Shown in pieces: positions 5,320 to 5,729 of a DNA stretch of 5,729 nucleotides. Source of the stretch: Candidatus Fraserbacteria bacterium RBG_16_55_9 (lineage in GTDB: Bacteria > Bipolaricaulota > Bipolaricaulia > RBG-16-55-9); the NCBI GenBank assembly GCA_001778455.1, contig MFGX01000108.1:1-5729 (forward strand), in the 5' to 3' direction. The stretch's first letter is position 1. Each line of letters begins with the position of its first letter. The notes beneath the pieces are model-generated. The model made no database searches and had not been told where the DNA came from. It was given only the letters and a program-made list of their open reading frames with translations. The position numbers and the translations under genes are program-made.

Positions 5320-5729
5320 GAGCCGTTGAAGCGATCCGTGAAGGCGAGTTCGTAGGGAACAGCCGTACGGACGTATCCCTTCGTGAGATTCCAGTCGGAG
5401 ACCGATTGGTACTCCTCTGTCGCAAGTGCCCGTGGCTGGGGGAAGGCCGGGAGCAAGTAGTTCTTTATAAAATCCTCGGCTCCCGGCGGCAGCTCCTCGC
5501 GCTTCACACCAGGAAAGAAGAACTGAAGAGCCGAGTCCACGCCGACGTCGATCACCTGCTCTCTCGGAAGAGATGCGAGCAACGTGAGGACCTCGCGATA
5601 ACCATCATAGAAACGCTGGATTAGGTCCGGGTTCCCTTCGATCAGCTGGCTTTGGAACGCCAGTACGCTGGGGGTCAGTTTCTGGTTCTTGTAGTCGGCC
5701 AGCGGGACGACGGGAGCGGGTGGGTTTTC
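5316..5729 (-). CDS. ABC transporter substrate-binding protein, C-terminal part (5' end outside window)
   Basis: The frame is open to the right edge, so only the last 137 residues are visible; the signal peptide and N-terminal lobe lie outside. The visible part has the C-terminal pattern of NMT1/SsuA/TauA-type periplasmic or lipid-anchored binding proteins: a segment reading LAFQSQLIEGNPDLIQRFYD (about 23-42), in which (E/K).(N/H)P..(V/I)..F is a family hallmark, then a helical region and a tail (EEYQSVSDWNLTKGYV) in the place where these proteins end with a last helix. An internal TTG at 5582 should not be taken as the start. The stop overlaps the ATPase start. Its position first in the operon and the matching permease and ATPase families support the call; without the ligand-binding lobe the substrate cannot be suggested. 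Confidence 0.85.
   Translation of the reverse strand, partial: ENPPAPVVPLADYKNQKLTPSVLAFQSQLIEGNPDLIQRFYDGYREVLTLLASLPREQVIDVGVDSALQFFFPGVKREELPPGAEDFIKNYLLPAFPQPRALATEEYQSVSDWNLTKGYVRTAVPYELAFTDRFNGS

Noticed and set aside
5316..5582. Separate 88-residue gene starting at TTG 5582
   Set aside because: The frame stays open to the window edge and the upstream residues continue the substrate-binding protein pattern, so this is only its tail.

Overview
The window is bacterial chromosomal DNA of moderate GC content, dense with genes and ordinary in its Shine-Dalgarno sites, sigma-70-like promoters and ATGA stop/start overlaps. I cannot name the phylum. The genes are mostly transport and housekeeping functions. 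There are no rRNA, tRNA, insertion-sequence, phage or CRISPR signals.

Left part, plus strand (1-1202): the end of one ABC-2 type permease gene followed, with a 4-base overlap, by a second ABC-2 permease gene. An ATPase partner probably lies upstream, outside the window. The second permease appears to have lost its first two membrane segments through an in-frame deletion, so this exporter may be altered or defective.

Gap at 1203-1704: it looks empty, but its minus strand reads cleanly as two very short genes (37 and 36 codons). Each encodes a hydrophobic single-span peptide with a basic N-terminus. The first has a good promoter just upstream. To their right, on the plus strand, is an uncharacterised membrane-anchored extracytoplasmic protein (1705-2445) with a strong ribosome binding site.

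Middle, minus strand (2474-3813): a cold-shock protein gene with a complete set of signals (promoter with a perfect -35 box, roughly 150-base leader with stem-loops, ribosome binding site, rho-independent terminator). Upstream of it is an NAD kinase gene, which has its own candidate promoter and may be translated from a nearly leaderless mRNA.

Right part, minus strand (3815-5729): an import cassette of the nitrate/sulfonate/taurine/thiamine-precursor type, in the order substrate-binding protein (cut by the window edge), ATPase, permease. Both junctions are ATGA overlaps, so the three genes are one operon and probably translationally coupled. I see no terminator between this operon, nadK and the cold-shock gene, so read-through from one unit to the next is possible.

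Nothing here is an obvious new system. The points most worth a second look are the two small membrane-protein genes, the shortened ABC-2 permease, the uncharacterised anchored protein and the structured cold-shock leader.
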